Notes: generated from the sequence alone by a model not told the origin. A DNA stretch of 64,000 nt from Hyphomicrobiales bacterium (GCA_900470805.1 UCCA01000017.1:47526-111525); one strand, 5' to 3'. Positions 41,956 to 51,931 are shown, counted from the first letter of the stretch. A program made the numbers and translations.

Positions 41956-43608
41956 TCACTGATGATCGAAAACCGCATATCCGGCGGCTTTGTGAAAATG
42001 GTGTGTCGATTGGATGGAAGGAAAGAATTCCGGCAAAATCGTCAAGATTTCTATTTCTTCATAGACGTTATTGTCTATTTGTACGATCTCGTTGATTGAG
42101 CATCCTTTTCCGTAATGGGCCTTACCCTGGATCTGATTGACCCGATATAGCTTACCGTCCTGCTCGAAGAACCCGCCGTTCCTTGCACGCAGCGAATCGA
42201 AAATTACAGGATTTTGCTTCGAAGGTATCCATTCGCCGCTCAACAGATCGTCGGAGGTGAAGAGGTGTAATTCAGAAGTATTGTCGCCGAGGCCGGCTGA
42301 ACAGAAATTGGTAAGCATGTACCAACGCTCGTCCCGCTTGAAAACGACAGTATCAACGGCACGGATATTCTGTATCAGCGGACATACGAATTCCCATTTC
42401 AACGGGAAATCCGTGGCCTTGTAGAGACGGATAGCCCCCGATCGGGATGCCTCTGGAATCATATAGATATCGTCTCGATCCCTGAATACATAGGGATAGG
42501 AAAGGTGGAACGACTCCTCCAACACCACACCGAGTTTTTTTGGAACGTCATCGTCGCTGATCGAGAAGGCCGAGATTACGCCTTTGCCATGCTCTTCAAC
42601 ATACTCCTCGGCAAAGCAGAACACCCCTTCGGAGACGTTTATCAAGAAAGGATCTGCAAGGAAACTGCCACTGGCGTTTCGTATTGTTGTCGCATTAGCC
42701 AAGACTAGATCAGAGCCATCTGCTTTGATCCACGATATTTGCCACTTGTATTTGGAGCGATGCAGTATCGCCGCCTTGATACGAGACGCTGCTACGGTAA
42801 CATGCGAGCGTATGAAGTAGCTAGCTAAGGCGAAAAGGCTCGGCCTCGAACGGATATGAGAAGCGTAGACAACTTTCTCGCTTCCTGCCGAAACACTTCC
42901 AGCATCAGCAATTTCCCGGAGCGTCTTGAGTAGAAAATACCCTGCCTTCTTCTGGATACGAATGCAGTTTGGAATCCAATAGGTCTCCGTCCCGATATTT
43001 CCCCTAAACAACACACCGCCCGCAGCGCCGCCCGTTTCGTAGGCGGATATAGTAAAACCGCTTGATGGAGCATCGTTGGAAACTTCCCAGAAACCCGCAG
43101 GACCGCCGCGAAATGCTCTATTATCGGCTGCGACGCAGGAGACAACCCCAAGTTTGGCTAGACGCTCCAATCCTGTGTCTGTGGATTGGCTACCAAGGAT
43201 TACCAATACATCAATCTCACTCGCTTGAAGAGAAATTTCGTCGAGATGGCTCAATCCGACAGAACTCTCCGCACGGCGTGAAACGCGGAACCTCTGAATA
43301 GATATATCTGGCTGCGTTTCTTCCAGCAAATATTTTGCATAGTCCGCATATGTCGGTATTTTTGTGGCTTTTGTGAGCTCGAAGTTTTTCAACCACTTCA
43401 GCATACAGGAGGCAAGCCGCCCGTGCGACGGATATGCTTCCTCGGAGACTGCGGCGGTCTCCAGCACGATCGAAATTGGCATCTCGAAGTGCTCTTTGTC
43501 CGCAGCCAATTTGCTAAGGAGGTCAGCCCCCCATGCACATGGTTCGTCTTCTGAAGCCGTTAAGACAGCCACACGCAGTCGCTTATTAGCGGTAACCGGG
43601 TTGTCCAT
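41956..43608 (-). CDS. Formyltransferase-like domain fused to a GINT1-type beta-propeller domain
   Basis: Start at ATG 43608, overlapping the dehydrogenase stop by one base (TAATG). The 550-residue protein has an N-terminal region (about 1-240) resembling methionyl-tRNA formyltransferase-type folds (VLVILGSQSTDTGL, GVVSCVAADNRAFRGG). The C-terminal 290 residues contain repeated blade motifs (ADPFLINVSEGVFCFAEEY, SFHLSYPYVFRDRDDIYMI, RNGGFFEQDGKLYRV) seen in the propeller domain of glucosamine inositolphosphorylceramide transferase-like proteins. Likely modifies or recognises a nucleotide amino sugar. Confidence 0.7.
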   Translation of the reverse strand: MDNPVTANKRLRVAVLTASEDEPCAWGADLLSKLAADKEHFEMPISIVLETAAVSEEAYPSHGRLASCMLKWLKNFELTKATKIPTYADYAKYLLEETQPDISIQRFRVSRRAESSVGLSHLDEISLQASEIDVLVILGSQSTDTGLERLAKLGVVSCVAADNRAFRGGPAGFWEVSNDAPSSGFTISAYETGGAAGGVLFRGNIGTETYWIPNCIRIQKKAGYFLLKTLREIADAGSVSAGSEKVVYASHIRSRPSLFALASYFIRSHVTVAASRIKAAILHRSKYKWQISWIKADGSDLVLANATTIRNASGSFLADPFLINVSEGVFCFAEEYVEEHGKGVISAFSISDDDVPKKLGVVLEESFHLSYPYVFRDRDDIYMIPEASRSGAIRLYKATDFPLKWEFVCPLIQNIRAVDTVVFKRDERWYMLTNFCSAGLGDNTSELHLFTSDDLLSGEWIPSKQNPVIFDSLRARNGGFFEQDGKLYRVNQIQGKAHYGKGCSINEIVQIDNNVYEEIEILTILPEFFPSIQSTHHFHKAAGYAVFDHQ

Positions 43609-44903
43609 TAGAGGCGCCAAGGCCGGTAGCCCTGAGCTGCAATACAGCCCGCTGAATAACGAGCCTTGATATCCACAAAGATTCCGCCCGACCGAAGCTT
43701 GCTAAGCAACTGTTCCAGCGGTGCTGCGACATAGTCTTGGTGCGATACTGCCGCAACAATCACATCGGCTTCAGGAAGCGCCTCCCATGGCGTCAATTCA
43801 ATATCGTACTCGGTGCGTGCCTCCTCGGCATCGGCGATTGGATCGTGCACCACGACATCGCAGCCATATGAGCAAAGCTCGCGAACAACATCGGCAACTT
43901 TCGAATTTCGCAAATCCGCACAGTTCTCTTTGAACGTCAGACCAAGTACAACAACCGTCGAACCTTTGATGTGGATATCCGCACCGATCATCTGCTTGAT
44001 CGTCTGCTGCGCAATATAGTTTGCCATGCCGTCATTGATACGCCGTCCCGCGAGGATAACCTCCGGATGGTAACCAAGCATCTCGGCCTTGTGCGTCAGA
44101 TAATATGGATCGACGCCAATGCAATGCCCACCGACCAGCCCGGGCCTAAACGGCAAAAAATTCCACTTTGTTCCGGCCGCTTCCAGAACTTCTGCAGTAT
44201 CAATTCCAATACGATCAAAAATGATCGCAAGTTCATTCATCAGTGCGATATTTAGATCTCGCTGGGTATTCTCGATAACTTTCGCCGCTTCGGCAACTTT
44301 CACGGAAGTAGCACGATGAACGCCGGCCGTTATTATCGAGCCATAAAGTCTTGCAACCGCCTCAAGGGTGTCCTCGTCATCGCCGGACACGACCTTGATG
44401 ATGCGTGTGATAGTCCGCTCTTTGTCGCCCGGATTGACCCGCTCCGGCGAGTAACCAACATGGAAATCCCGCTTCCAAATAAGGCCGGAGTGCTCTTCCA
44501 ATATAGGGATGCACACTTCCTCGGTCGCGCCTGGATATACGGTCGATTCGAAAACGACGACACATCCGCACTTCATGTTGCTGCCAACGGTGATCGACGC
44601 ACTCATCAGTGGCGCAAGGTCTGGAACGTGCGCTTTATCGACAGGTGTAGGAACGGCAACAATGATCACATCCGCCTTAGCCAACATCGTAGTGTCTGTT
44701 GTGACAACTAGGCGCTCAGAGGCGGCAAGTTCTTCCGACGTTAATTCGCCAGTCGGATCGATCTTTAGGCTGTATTTCGCGATCTTGTCTTCTGATCGAT
44801 CATACCCAATGGTTTGGTACTTTTTACCAAATTCGACAGCGAGTGGTAAACCGACATAACCAAGGCCGACAACGGCAATAATGGTGTTTTCGTTGATCTC
44901 CAT
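43608..44903 (-). CDS. UDP-N-acetylhexosamine / nucleotide-sugar 6-dehydrogenase
   Basis: A 431-residue enzyme of the UDP-GlcNAc/GalNAc dehydrogenase group (WbpO/TviB-like). IAVVGLGYVGLPLAVEFG is the NAD-binding start, GYSPERVNPGD the linker, and GGHCIGVDPYYLTHKA holds the catalytic Cys. It oxidises C6 of an UDP-sugar twice to give a UDP-uronate. The separate UDP-glucose dehydrogenase family differs in the sequence around the catalytic Cys (GGxCxPKD), which supports the HexNAc call. The epimerase gene is 3 bp upstream. Confidence 0.9.
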   Translation of the reverse strand: MEINENTIIAVVGLGYVGLPLAVEFGKKYQTIGYDRSEDKIAKYSLKIDPTGELTSEELAASERLVVTTDTTMLAKADVIIVAVPTPVDKAHVPDLAPLMSASITVGSNMKCGCVVVFESTVYPGATEEVCIPILEEHSGLIWKRDFHVGYSPERVNPGDKERTITRIIKVVSGDDEDTLEAVARLYGSIITAGVHRATSVKVAEAAKVIENTQRDLNIALMNELAIIFDRIGIDTAEVLEAAGTKWNFLPFRPGLVGGHCIGVDPYYLTHKAEMLGYHPEVILAGRRINDGMANYIAQQTIKQMIGADIHIKGSTVVVLGLTFKENCADLRNSKVADVVRELCSYGCDVVVHDPIADAEEARTEYDIELTPWEALPEADVIVAAVSHQDYVAAPLEQLLSKLRSGGIFVDIKARYSAGCIAAQGYRPWRL

Positions 44904-44906
44904 CGC

Positions 44907-45914
44907 TTAATCGAAGTATCCTCTGTACCATGAAACAAAGTTCTTTATACCTTGCTCGACAGGCGTAGTCGGACGATACCCGAATTGATCGGCCAAATCG
45001 CTGACGTCGGCAAACGTGTCGGGGACATCGCCGGGCTGTAGTGGCAACATTTCGATCTCGGCCTTCCTATCCAGCGCCAGTTCCAACGCCGCAATGTAGT
45101 CCATGAGCTGGACCGGCTTGTTGTTGCCTATGTTGTACACTCGCCAAGGCGACAGGCTGCTGCCCGGATCGGGATCGTGTCCGCTCCACTCGGTGTTTGA
45201 CGGGGCGGGCCGATCCAACGTCCTGATAATGCCCTCAACAATATCGTCCACGTAGGTAAAATCACGTTTATGGTTGCCGTGGTTGAAAACCTGGATCGGC
45301 TTGCCCTCCAAGATGTCCTTGGTAAACTTGAATAGCGCCATGTCCGGCCGGCCCCATGGGCCATAAACGGTGAAAAAGCGTAGTCCTGTGGTGGGCAAGC
45401 CATAGAGGTGGCTATAGGTATGCGCCATCAACTCATTGGATTTTTTGCTGGCGGCGTAAAGGCTCAGTGGATGATCCACATTCTGATGGATAGAGAAGGG
45501 AGTGGCCGTGTTCGCGCCGTAGACGCTCGAACTGCTGGCATAGACCAGGTGCTCCACGTCTGTGTGCCGGCACCCCTCAAGAATATGAGCAAATCCAACA
45601 ATATTGCTATTGATATATGCCAACGGGTTTTCCATCGAGTACCTGACACCAGCTTGAGCCGCCAGATTCACAACACGCCCGGGTCTATAGGTTTCAAAGA
45701 CATCCCGTATCGACGGGCCATCAGCCAGATCAACTCGGAGATGGACATAATTCGGGTGATTAATGTACCGCTCGACCCTCGCTGCCTTAATTGCCGGATC
45801 ATAATAGTCATTGTGATTATCGATACCGATTACACTATTGCCGCGCTGGAGCAGGCGTAGTGTCAAGGCCGAGCCGATGAACCCTGCAGACCCAGTGACA
45901 AGAACCTTCTTCAT
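44907..45914 (-). CDS. lpsL: UDP-uronate 4-epimerase (LpsL/Cap1J type)
   Basis: Start at ATG 45914 ([15 protein letters not shown]); ATG 45926 adds four residues. The 335-residue SDR enzyme has the TGxxGFIG motif, [26 protein letters not shown] and [19 protein letters not shown] with the YxxxK pair. It interconverts UDP-glucuronate and UDP-galacturonate, or the equivalent HexNAc uronates made by the next enzyme. LpsL-type proteins are widespread in rhizobia. First gene of the main polysaccharide operon. Confidence 0.88.
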   Translation of the reverse strand: MKKVLVTGSAGFIGSALTLRLLQRGNSVIGIDNHNDYYDPAIKAARVERYINHPNYVHLRVDLADGPSIRDVFETYRPGRVVNLAAQAGVRYSMENPLAYINSNIVGFAHILEGCRHTDVEHLVYASSSSVYGANTATPFSIHQNVDHPLSLYAASKKSNELMAHTYSHLYGLPTTGLRFFTVYGPWGRPDMALFKFTKDILEGKPIQVFNHGNHKRDFTYVDDIVEGIIRTLDRPAPSNTEWSGHDPDPGSSLSPWRVYNIGNNKPVQLMDYIAALELALDRKAEIEMLPLQPGDVPDTFADVSDLADQFGYRPTTPVEQGIKNFVSWYRGYFD

Positions 45915-45926
45915 TACCTTGATCAC

Positions 45927-46189
45927 ACTCCATTTAATGTGGATCCGCTGACAGTCTATTTAGTGTTCTATCCAAACATCGTGAGGTCGTTAAGACAGGA
46001 GCTTTCGACGCGTTGAGTGTGGATCATAGGCGAAGGACCTCTCTAATGCTTCCCCTTCTCTCGATCAAGAGACAAAGCTTGAACCCCACCGGTTATGATG
46101 ATGCCAATCTGACGTATCGCGCAAAATCACGACAAGGGTTATGTTGACAAGGCTCGCTTCGATCGACAATCAGCTCAATTGTTTAGGCA
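45927..46189. other. Probable promoter region of the polysaccharide operon
   Basis: 263 bp between the epimerase start and the end of the upstream acyltransferase, with no gene. As it precedes about 18 kb of co-directional, mostly overlapping genes it should hold a main promoter, but no consensus element can be placed by eye. Confidence 0.4.
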
Positions 46190-48172
46190 TTAGTCGAGCT
46201 GAACTTGCCTTCTGAGTTCGGTTGCAAGCGGAATAGCCAGTCGCTCTGACCCCGACTTCGAAAGGTGATCAACATCAAGGTAGAGGCTCTGCAGGCCTTC
46301 CAAGGAATTGCAATCATCTTGGGTGCAGAGATAGTTCAGTGGATCGAAGATCGCGACATTGTCGAAAAGTCTCGACGCCTCGGATATCACATCCACTTGG
46401 CTTTGCCGCGCATGTTCAACGGATACCCTTGAAACTGCACATTCTCTATTGCGAATGCCCCAAAGTGCGGATCGCAGGCATGCTTGCGGATCCAAAGCCT
46501 GCTGCGGGTAATCTAACACGTAAACTACCTTCTTATTGGCCTTTCGGAGCCGATCGAAGGTGTTAACGAACGCTGTGACGGCTGCGGCTCTTTCTGAGTT
46601 TGTAAGATCTATTGCAAAGCGTCTGCCCGCGAGAACAACAGTGGAAATCGCAGGCTCATTCACAACCATATCAATGCTTTCGTTAACAGTATGAAGGCAT
46701 TCTTGGTTCTCCAATTTTAACCCTGAGCTGTGAAACGGGGCATTCGCGGCTGGCAGGCAGGAGTAACCACCTATGTTGAGCAGGTTATCCCCTCGCTTGG
46801 CTAGAATGGGCGCGAGCCCTGTGTACAGTGCCATCGCATGAGAATCTCCAAGAAGTGCGACATTTGGCCTTCCATCCGTGGCAAGACTGCAAAATCGAGA
46901 CGGAATGTCAGGAAATCTGACTCGGCAGCGGTCATTCTCAAAACGACCAACCCATGAAAAATTCTCGTTGTTGCTAGTTAGGGTCTTCGGGCGCAGCCAT
47001 TCACCCAAACCAGAAAATCCGACGCCCCCGGCAAGTGCGAGAATTAGCATCGCGGCGCATAGTGCATACGTGACTTTATTTTTCGCCAGTCGCCCAGCCG
47101 CAAGCGATTTTATGGGCTTTTCGATGTACTGATATGTCGCAAGAGCGAAAGTCACGCTAACTGCCACCGCGACCATGCGCGCCTCGACCGACGGAAGCCG
47201 CCCTTCAAAAATTCGAAGATAGACTAAGATCGGCCAGTGCCAGAGATACAGGGGATAGCTTATCAAGCCGATCGCGACAAACAGCTTCTGTGAAAGCAAA
47301 ACCCCACCGACAAACGTATGGGGGCCTGCGGCAATAAGCAGCGCAGCACCTATCACCGGCGGCAGCGCAAACCATTTGGGGAGATCGCTGTCACCGCTAA
47401 TGGAAAACATTGCTGAAATGATAAGACCTATGCCAACCAAAGCTGCCATTTCTCTTATCCAACCGTTTTCCGGCAGCGACCGAACGTTCACCGCTACCAG
47501 CGCGCCGACTAGGAGCTCCCATCCCCGTAGGTGGGGGAAAAAAAACGCACCCACAGGATCGGATTTCATTGCAACGACGTTCATCGAGAACGAAGCGATG
47601 CAAAGAACTGCTAGCATAATGCCGATCCGGCTTCCATGTCTCAACCTCACCACGATTAGGATAACGGCCGGTAAGACAATGTAAAACTGCTCTTCAACTG
47701 ATAGTGACCAGAGATGAAGAAGTGGCTTTACCTCCGACGCCCGATCAAAATATCCCGCTTCTGAAACAAGAGCGAAATTTTGGACAAACAATGCGCTAGC
47801 CATGATATGACCAGAAAGTTCTTGGAACTCGCTTGAGAAAAGCACGAAGCTTCCGAATACAAGCGTCAAGGTCATTACCAACAATAGAGCTGGAAATATC
47901 CGTCGAATACGACGTCCGTAAAAATCCCAGGAGGAAAATGACCCGTCATGGACATCTGCAATCACAATCTGTGATATCAAATAGCCCGAGATAACAAAGA
48001 AGATATCGACACCGATGAAGCCTCCTGGAATAAGGTTTGGAAAGGCGTGATAGGCGACGACCGGCACAATGGCCAACGCGCGAAGGCCATCGATGTCGGC
48101 ACGATACCTGTGTCGCGTGACACAAGCCTTCGCCTCTGACTCTATGAAGGATCTCGTTGGAGCGGCGTGCAT
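46190..48172 (-). CDS. OafA-type acyltransferase with C-terminal SGNH domain
   Basis: Start at ATG 48172 (MHAAPTRSF), 5 bp after AGGAG. The frame is open up to 48253. The 660-residue protein has an acyltransferase-3 membrane domain (YRADIDGLRALAIVPVVAYH, GGFIGVDIFFVISGYLIS, about ten helices) and a soluble C-terminal SGNH domain with VALLGDSHAMALYTG and LDVDHLSKSGSERL. This arrangement O-acetylates polysaccharides in the periplasm: the membrane domain passes acetyl to the SGNH domain, which transfers it. Confidence 0.92.
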   Translation of the reverse strand: MHAAPTRSFIESEAKACVTRHRYRADIDGLRALAIVPVVAYHAFPNLIPGGFIGVDIFFVISGYLISQIVIADVHDGSFSSWDFYGRRIRRIFPALLLVMTLTLVFGSFVLFSSEFQELSGHIMASALFVQNFALVSEAGYFDRASEVKPLLHLWSLSVEEQFYIVLPAVILIVVRLRHGSRIGIMLAVLCIASFSMNVVAMKSDPVGAFFFPHLRGWELLVGALVAVNVRSLPENGWIREMAALVGIGLIISAMFSISGDSDLPKWFALPPVIGAALLIAAGPHTFVGGVLLSQKLFVAIGLISYPLYLWHWPILVYLRIFEGRLPSVEARMVAVAVSVTFALATYQYIEKPIKSLAAGRLAKNKVTYALCAAMLILALAGGVGFSGLGEWLRPKTLTSNNENFSWVGRFENDRCRVRFPDIPSRFCSLATDGRPNVALLGDSHAMALYTGLAPILAKRGDNLLNIGGYSCLPAANAPFHSSGLKLENQECLHTVNESIDMVVNEPAISTVVLAGRRFAIDLTNSERAAAVTAFVNTFDRLRKANKKVVYVLDYPQQALDPQACLRSALWGIRNRECAVSRVSVEHARQSQVDVISEASRLFDNVAIFDPLNYLCTQDDCNSLEGLQSLYLDVDHLSKSGSERLAIPLATELRRQVQLD

Positions 48173-48271
48173 GTCATCTCCTGTCATGAGACAGGGCCTT
48201 AACATGCCATCACTACCAGCAACAGAATTTGGAATACAATCTGTTGGGGACAAACATGTTTTCCGTACAAG

Positions 48272-49430
48272 TCACGAAACTGCAACAGCCGTGGCTCGCG
48301 GCCAGGCTCGGACAAATTTCCGCCGTCGCGCCCATTCTCTGGCAGGCCGCTCGACGGTGAGATATGTGAAGGCACTGATCGTAACTACCAGTCCGAGCAT
48401 CAAAATGAGACCCGTATAATTTTGACCATCCATAAACACCTTTCGACGGGCGAAGTCGGAGACCCTTTCAAATAGCTCACCACCTCCTAACTTGTAAAAA
48501 GGCCATTGTAAACTCGAGCCACCAAGAAAGAATAAGCATGTGTACCATGTAAACAGAGTAAGATATGGTTCCCAGTGCCACCAAAGGTCGACATTTTAAA
48601 AATACGCTGACAACTCCCGCCTCTGCGGCAAAAGAGAGAACAACGACAGCAAAAACGATAGGTGCGGCAAGGGACAAAGGCTTGCTCACCGCGCTGGCAA
48701 TGAATACTACGCACATCAAAATCAGGCCGAATTCAAGTGTAGAAGCCGCGAATCGGTATTTGCTGAGCGTTGTCGTTATTTTTGGATAACGCCGGTATGC
48801 CTCGTAGGTCAGCATGCCCGCAGAAAATCCGAAGAAACAGCGGACGAATCCCCAGGTGGCAGTCGCGTCGATGTCTCCAGCCTCATTGAATTGATAAAGG
48901 AATGTCGGCGCGACAATAACAACAGCCAGCGCTGCAATCCAGATTCGGCGGCCAAGGCATATTGCAGCAGCTGCAAACGCCACATAAGCTGCGAACTCGA
49001 CGCTTATGCTCCAGCTTGGCTGGTTCCATGTTGGCGAGACAAACAGATTTAGGCTGTGGACCAGGAAAAACTGAGCCAAGATCGTATCCCAACTCTCATT
49101 TGGAGCTGGGAACCACGCTTCCGTGCGTGGGTAAACAATGACAATCTGCAGGAAGACGAAAGCTAACAGCACAGCAATATGAAGCGGATAAACACGACCG
49201 AGCCTGACCCAGAGAAATCGCAGCGCATCTTGGCGTCGAATGATCTTTCCAAAATAGGCTGAGCTAATAACGAACCCGCTCAGCACGAAGAAAAAGTCAA
49301 CGAACAGGTACAATCCGTTGACAGTTTCAATGTTATTGAGACCAACAGTGTTTCTAAAATGAAACACGACAACTGCCACTGCTGCTAAGCCGCGCCAACT
49401 ATCGAGTGCTATGTATCGACGCTCCGTCAT
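48272..49430 (-). pseudogene. Acyltransferase-3 membrane protein split by a frameshift in an A5/T5 run
   Basis: The first frame (49430 to 48477, 317 residues) starts MTERRYIALDSWRGLAAVAV and has the VDFFFVLSGFVIS motif but ends abruptly with QVRRW. In the next frame the missing end follows (LMLGLVVTISAFTYLTVERP, then REWARRRKF), ending at TGA 48272. Removing one base from the T5 run (A5 on the plus strand, 48496-48500) rejoins the frames to about 386 residues, the normal family length. It may be a real mutation, a phase-variable tract or a sequencing error. Confidence 0.8.
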
Positions 49431-49661
49431 ATTCGTCGGATATCACATAAATGTATGGCTGAACAGGATGCGTCACTGTGCGACGAAAACGACCGCCTGA
49501 AGATCGAGAACAGCAGGATGAAGGTTGCCGATCAGCTTCCGAGCGTCGCTTGCGTGGCTGAAGAACCTTCCGCCGCCGAGCGTTCTTTCCGCGAGATCAC
49601 AACTTAACGGAAAGGACGTAGACAAAGCCGTGGATCACCAACTCACCAACTCCCGCGAGCG

Positions 49662-49900
49662 TCAGACCGCATCGATCTTTTTCAGCCGCGCATTTTTGTC
49701 CTCGAGCTGCTTCAGCTTCTCCATCTCCTTCGGCAGCATGCCCGCGTATTTTTTCCTCCAGTTGAAATAGGTCGCCTAGCTGATCCCTGCCTTCCGGCAG
49801 ATCTCACCGACCGTAACACCTTTATCACTTGCTTCAGAATGAACGCCTTCTGAGCGTCTGAAAACTGCGATTCATCGTCTTCCGTTTCTTTCCCAGCCAG
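49662..49900 (-). mobile_element. Remnant of an IS3-type transposase orfA
   Basis: Minus-strand pieces read QFSDAQKAFILKQ, then in a shifted frame GVTVGEICRKAGIS, a TAG stop (49776-49778), and ATYFNWRKKYAGMLPKEME continuing to LEDKNARLKKIDAV. This is the helix-turn-helix OrfA of IS3-family (IS407-like) elements with a frameshift and an internal stop. No orfB or terminal repeats are apparent. It sits at the upstream edge of the polysaccharide cluster. Confidence 0.8.
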
Positions 49901-50029
49901 GAAAATGCACCGGAAAACTCTAGCCAAAAATGGTCCAGTTTGAAGGGTTCAGATCAAATTCTATCGCCTTCCTATAAATGAAGACGCTGACTCGAAACGC
50001 TACATCGAGACTGGGGAGGGGCGCTGAGG

Positions 50030-50203
50030 CTAGCCGGCTGGGTGGTAACCGCCGTATATTCCGATGCCAATATAGAAGACAAACGCAACGATGCCCGCGC
50101 CGACCCAAAGCGAAGCACGCCCAAATCGCTGTTTCTGACGGTTTTCTGCGGGGCTATCGCCGGATGGAGCGAGAGCCGGATCGGAATCGGGGTCGCTCGA
50201 CAT
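50030..50203 (-). CDS. Small single-span membrane protein (57 residues)
   Basis: ATG 50203 is preceded by AAGGA at a normal distance. The protein has an acidic/polar N-terminus (MSSDPDSDPALAPSG), a basic stretch (ENRQKQRFGRAS) and one membrane segment (GAGIVAFVFYIGIGIYGG), ending HPAG. The charge pattern (positive residues just before the helix) and ribosome site support a real gene. No known function. Confidence 0.65.
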   Translation of the reverse strand: MSSDPDSDPALAPSGDSPAENRQKQRFGRASLWVGAGIVAFVFYIGIGIYGGYHPAG

Positions 50204-50529
50204 TTCGATGTCCTTTTCTACTGTGTAGTCGTGAAACAGGAAGGGTTACGGCGCAAAATGTTCCTTGCTGTCCGAGACTTAGAGCAAACCTCGATCGACG
50301 CCTGAGGCGATGCTGAAACAGTGTCTAGCCACACCTTCATCTCGGTGCCGGTAGAAACTCGGCACTAGCGCCGTGCAATTTACCTAAAATTACTGGAGTG
50401 TTTTCGGAACCTCCCGATGCTTGGGTGTGTGTATGGTGCACGCTTTCGCGGGACCGCTGCGATCCGGTCTGCGGCCATTGTGATGCTGAACGTATGTTGC
50501 GGGACGCAAGGGTAGGCGACGTCCAAAGG
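50204..50529. other. Intergenic region, nothing identified
   Basis: About 325 bp between the small membrane protein gene and the end of the next minus-strand gene. No terminator, repeat or protein-like frame that I trust. Confidence 0.4.
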
Positions 50530-51021
50530 CTAGGCCCTTATTGGTCGACCAGCGTCGATAGACCATGGCTTCGCGACCCCGGTGTTGGCAACGATCATCT
50601 CAAGATCGTCGGCTTCCCGCATGGACTGTGTGAGTGTCAGAGGGTCTGCGCGCGACAGCTCTGCAAGACAATGGTTGAAGAGGCGCACATAAGCGTCGCC
50701 AAGCGGATTCAGCACACCTTTGTCAGCGTGCAGGCGGCCGGACATGAGCATTTCGATGCATATCCCAGCCAGCGCAGTGAAGAGCGTGTCGCCGGCCGTC
50801 CAACCCTTCCGCTCGATCATCTTGACAGCAACGCTGTCCGCCATCGCGATCATTCGGGAGAATTCCGATAGCGTCGCTTGAACCGCTTTGACGTCTTCAG
50901 CTGAGGTGGCGAGGTACCGAGCCGAAAATTCGGTTATCTCATGTTGAAGCAGTTCTGATGCTGGAAGGTTTTTTTGAGACGCCGTGTGCGAGCGACCAAA
51001 GAGTTTGCTCCAAAATTCCAT
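50530..51021 (-). CDS. Hypothetical helical protein
   Basis: A 163-residue, mainly helical soluble protein (FSARYLATSAEDVKAVQATL, LGDAYVRLFNHCLAELSRA). No signal peptide or recognised domain. It follows the 65-residue gene by 19 bp, so the two form an operon. Codon use looks coding and the overlapping plus-strand frame does not. Confidence 0.6.
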   Translation of the reverse strand: MEFWSKLFGRSHTASQKNLPASELLQHEITEFSARYLATSAEDVKAVQATLSEFSRMIAMADSVAVKMIERKGWTAGDTLFTALAGICIEMLMSGRLHADKGVLNPLGDAYVRLFNHCLAELSRADPLTLTQSMREADDLEMIVANTGVAKPWSIDAGRPIRA

Positions 51022-51040
51022 CGGAAAGTCGCCCTCTTTG

Positions 51041-51238
51041 TCAGCTACGCACCATAGCCTTCAGTTGCTCAGGGTCTTGAACACCCTGTTGCCAGAGCTT
51101 CGTCATTGCCAGACTTATTCGAAAAACGGCTACGCGATCGCGCTCGACACTGAGCTCTCGGCATACCGACTTCAACACGGCGCCGAAGACTGCAAAATCT
51201 GAGGTATGGGGTGGGTGGAACGTGCTTTTGCCGCTCAT
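51041..51238 (-). CDS. Small conserved-looking protein
   Basis: A 65-residue protein (STFHPPHTSDFAVFGAVLKS, VERDRVAVFRISLAMTKLW) with an amphipathic helical body and no signal peptide. First gene of a two-gene unit with the 163-residue protein. No function known. Confidence 0.6.
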   Translation of the reverse strand: MSGKSTFHPPHTSDFAVFGAVLKSVCRELSVERDRVAVFRISLAMTKLWQQGVQDPEQLKAMVRS

Positions 51239-51532
51239 GCTGTCCGTCCGATCCTTTTTCAGGACGATCTACTACGATTCGCCCCGCTTAGCGCGTTCAC
51301 CTGACAACAAAACACGGGTTGCTGAACGAGCGCGGGCGCTTGTCGCCAATTGTCACATCGCACGGCCGGTAGCGCAGCGTGTCAACGTCGTGGTATGGCA
51401 TTGACGCCGCGCGCACACCGAAGAGACGCTAAACTTTAGGCGGCGGAAACAAACGTCACGGGCGCGCCTTGAAGTTGAACACATCTGATGCAGTTTCCCT
51501 GAGAACAAGATGCTCTGGGAGGGCGCGCGACG
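51239..51532. other. Divergent intergenic region
   Basis: 294 bp between the 65-residue gene (minus) and the PAS gene (plus). It must hold both promoters, but I see no clear consensus. A near-palindromic stretch is absent. Confidence 0.3.
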
Positions 51533-51931
51533 ATGCAAATCGAGAAGATGTTTTCGGTCGATATCACCGGTGGACCGGCAGACGACACGGGCATCTTTAC
51601 ATGGGACATTGAGAAAAACATCGTCTTCGCAGATCGAGCGGTAGCGCGGCTGTTTGGTCTGAATCCGGACGAGACTGTCCGCGGCCTGCCGATCGAGGTC
51701 TATCTGGCCAGGGTCCACCCGGACGATCGGCCGGGGTTGGCGAAAGCGATTACCGAAACCATAGTCGCCGAACTCCCGCAGCAGGAAGGCTATCGTGTGC
51801 AGGGAATAGATGGACTCTACAGAGCGGTGGTGGCGTTTGGAAGGGCCTTTCGAAACCGTGATGGGGATGCGGTGCTATATTCTGGCGTCGTCGTTCCAGA
51901 CCCCATCACGACGAGCGAGCGCCCAAACTGA
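51533..51931 (+). CDS. Single PAS-domain protein
   Basis: A 132-residue protein made of one PAS_3-type domain (GIFTWDIEKNIVFADRAVARL, LARVHPDDRPGLAKAI, GYRVQGIDGLYRAVVAFG). There is no kinase or other output domain, so it would be a stand-alone sensor acting through protein contacts. It converges on the NolR-like gene, 20 bp away. Confidence 0.82.
   Translation: MQIEKMFSVDITGGPADDTGIFTWDIEKNIVFADRAVARLFGLNPDETVRGLPIEVYLARVHPDDRPGLAKAITETIVAELPQQEGYRVQGIDGLYRAVVAFGRAFRNRDGDAVLYSGVVVPDPITTSERPN

Noticed and set aside
50398..50871. Plus-strand 157-codon open frame
   Set aside because: It overlaps the minus-strand 163-residue gene, which has better codon use and an operon partner. No motif supports the plus frame.
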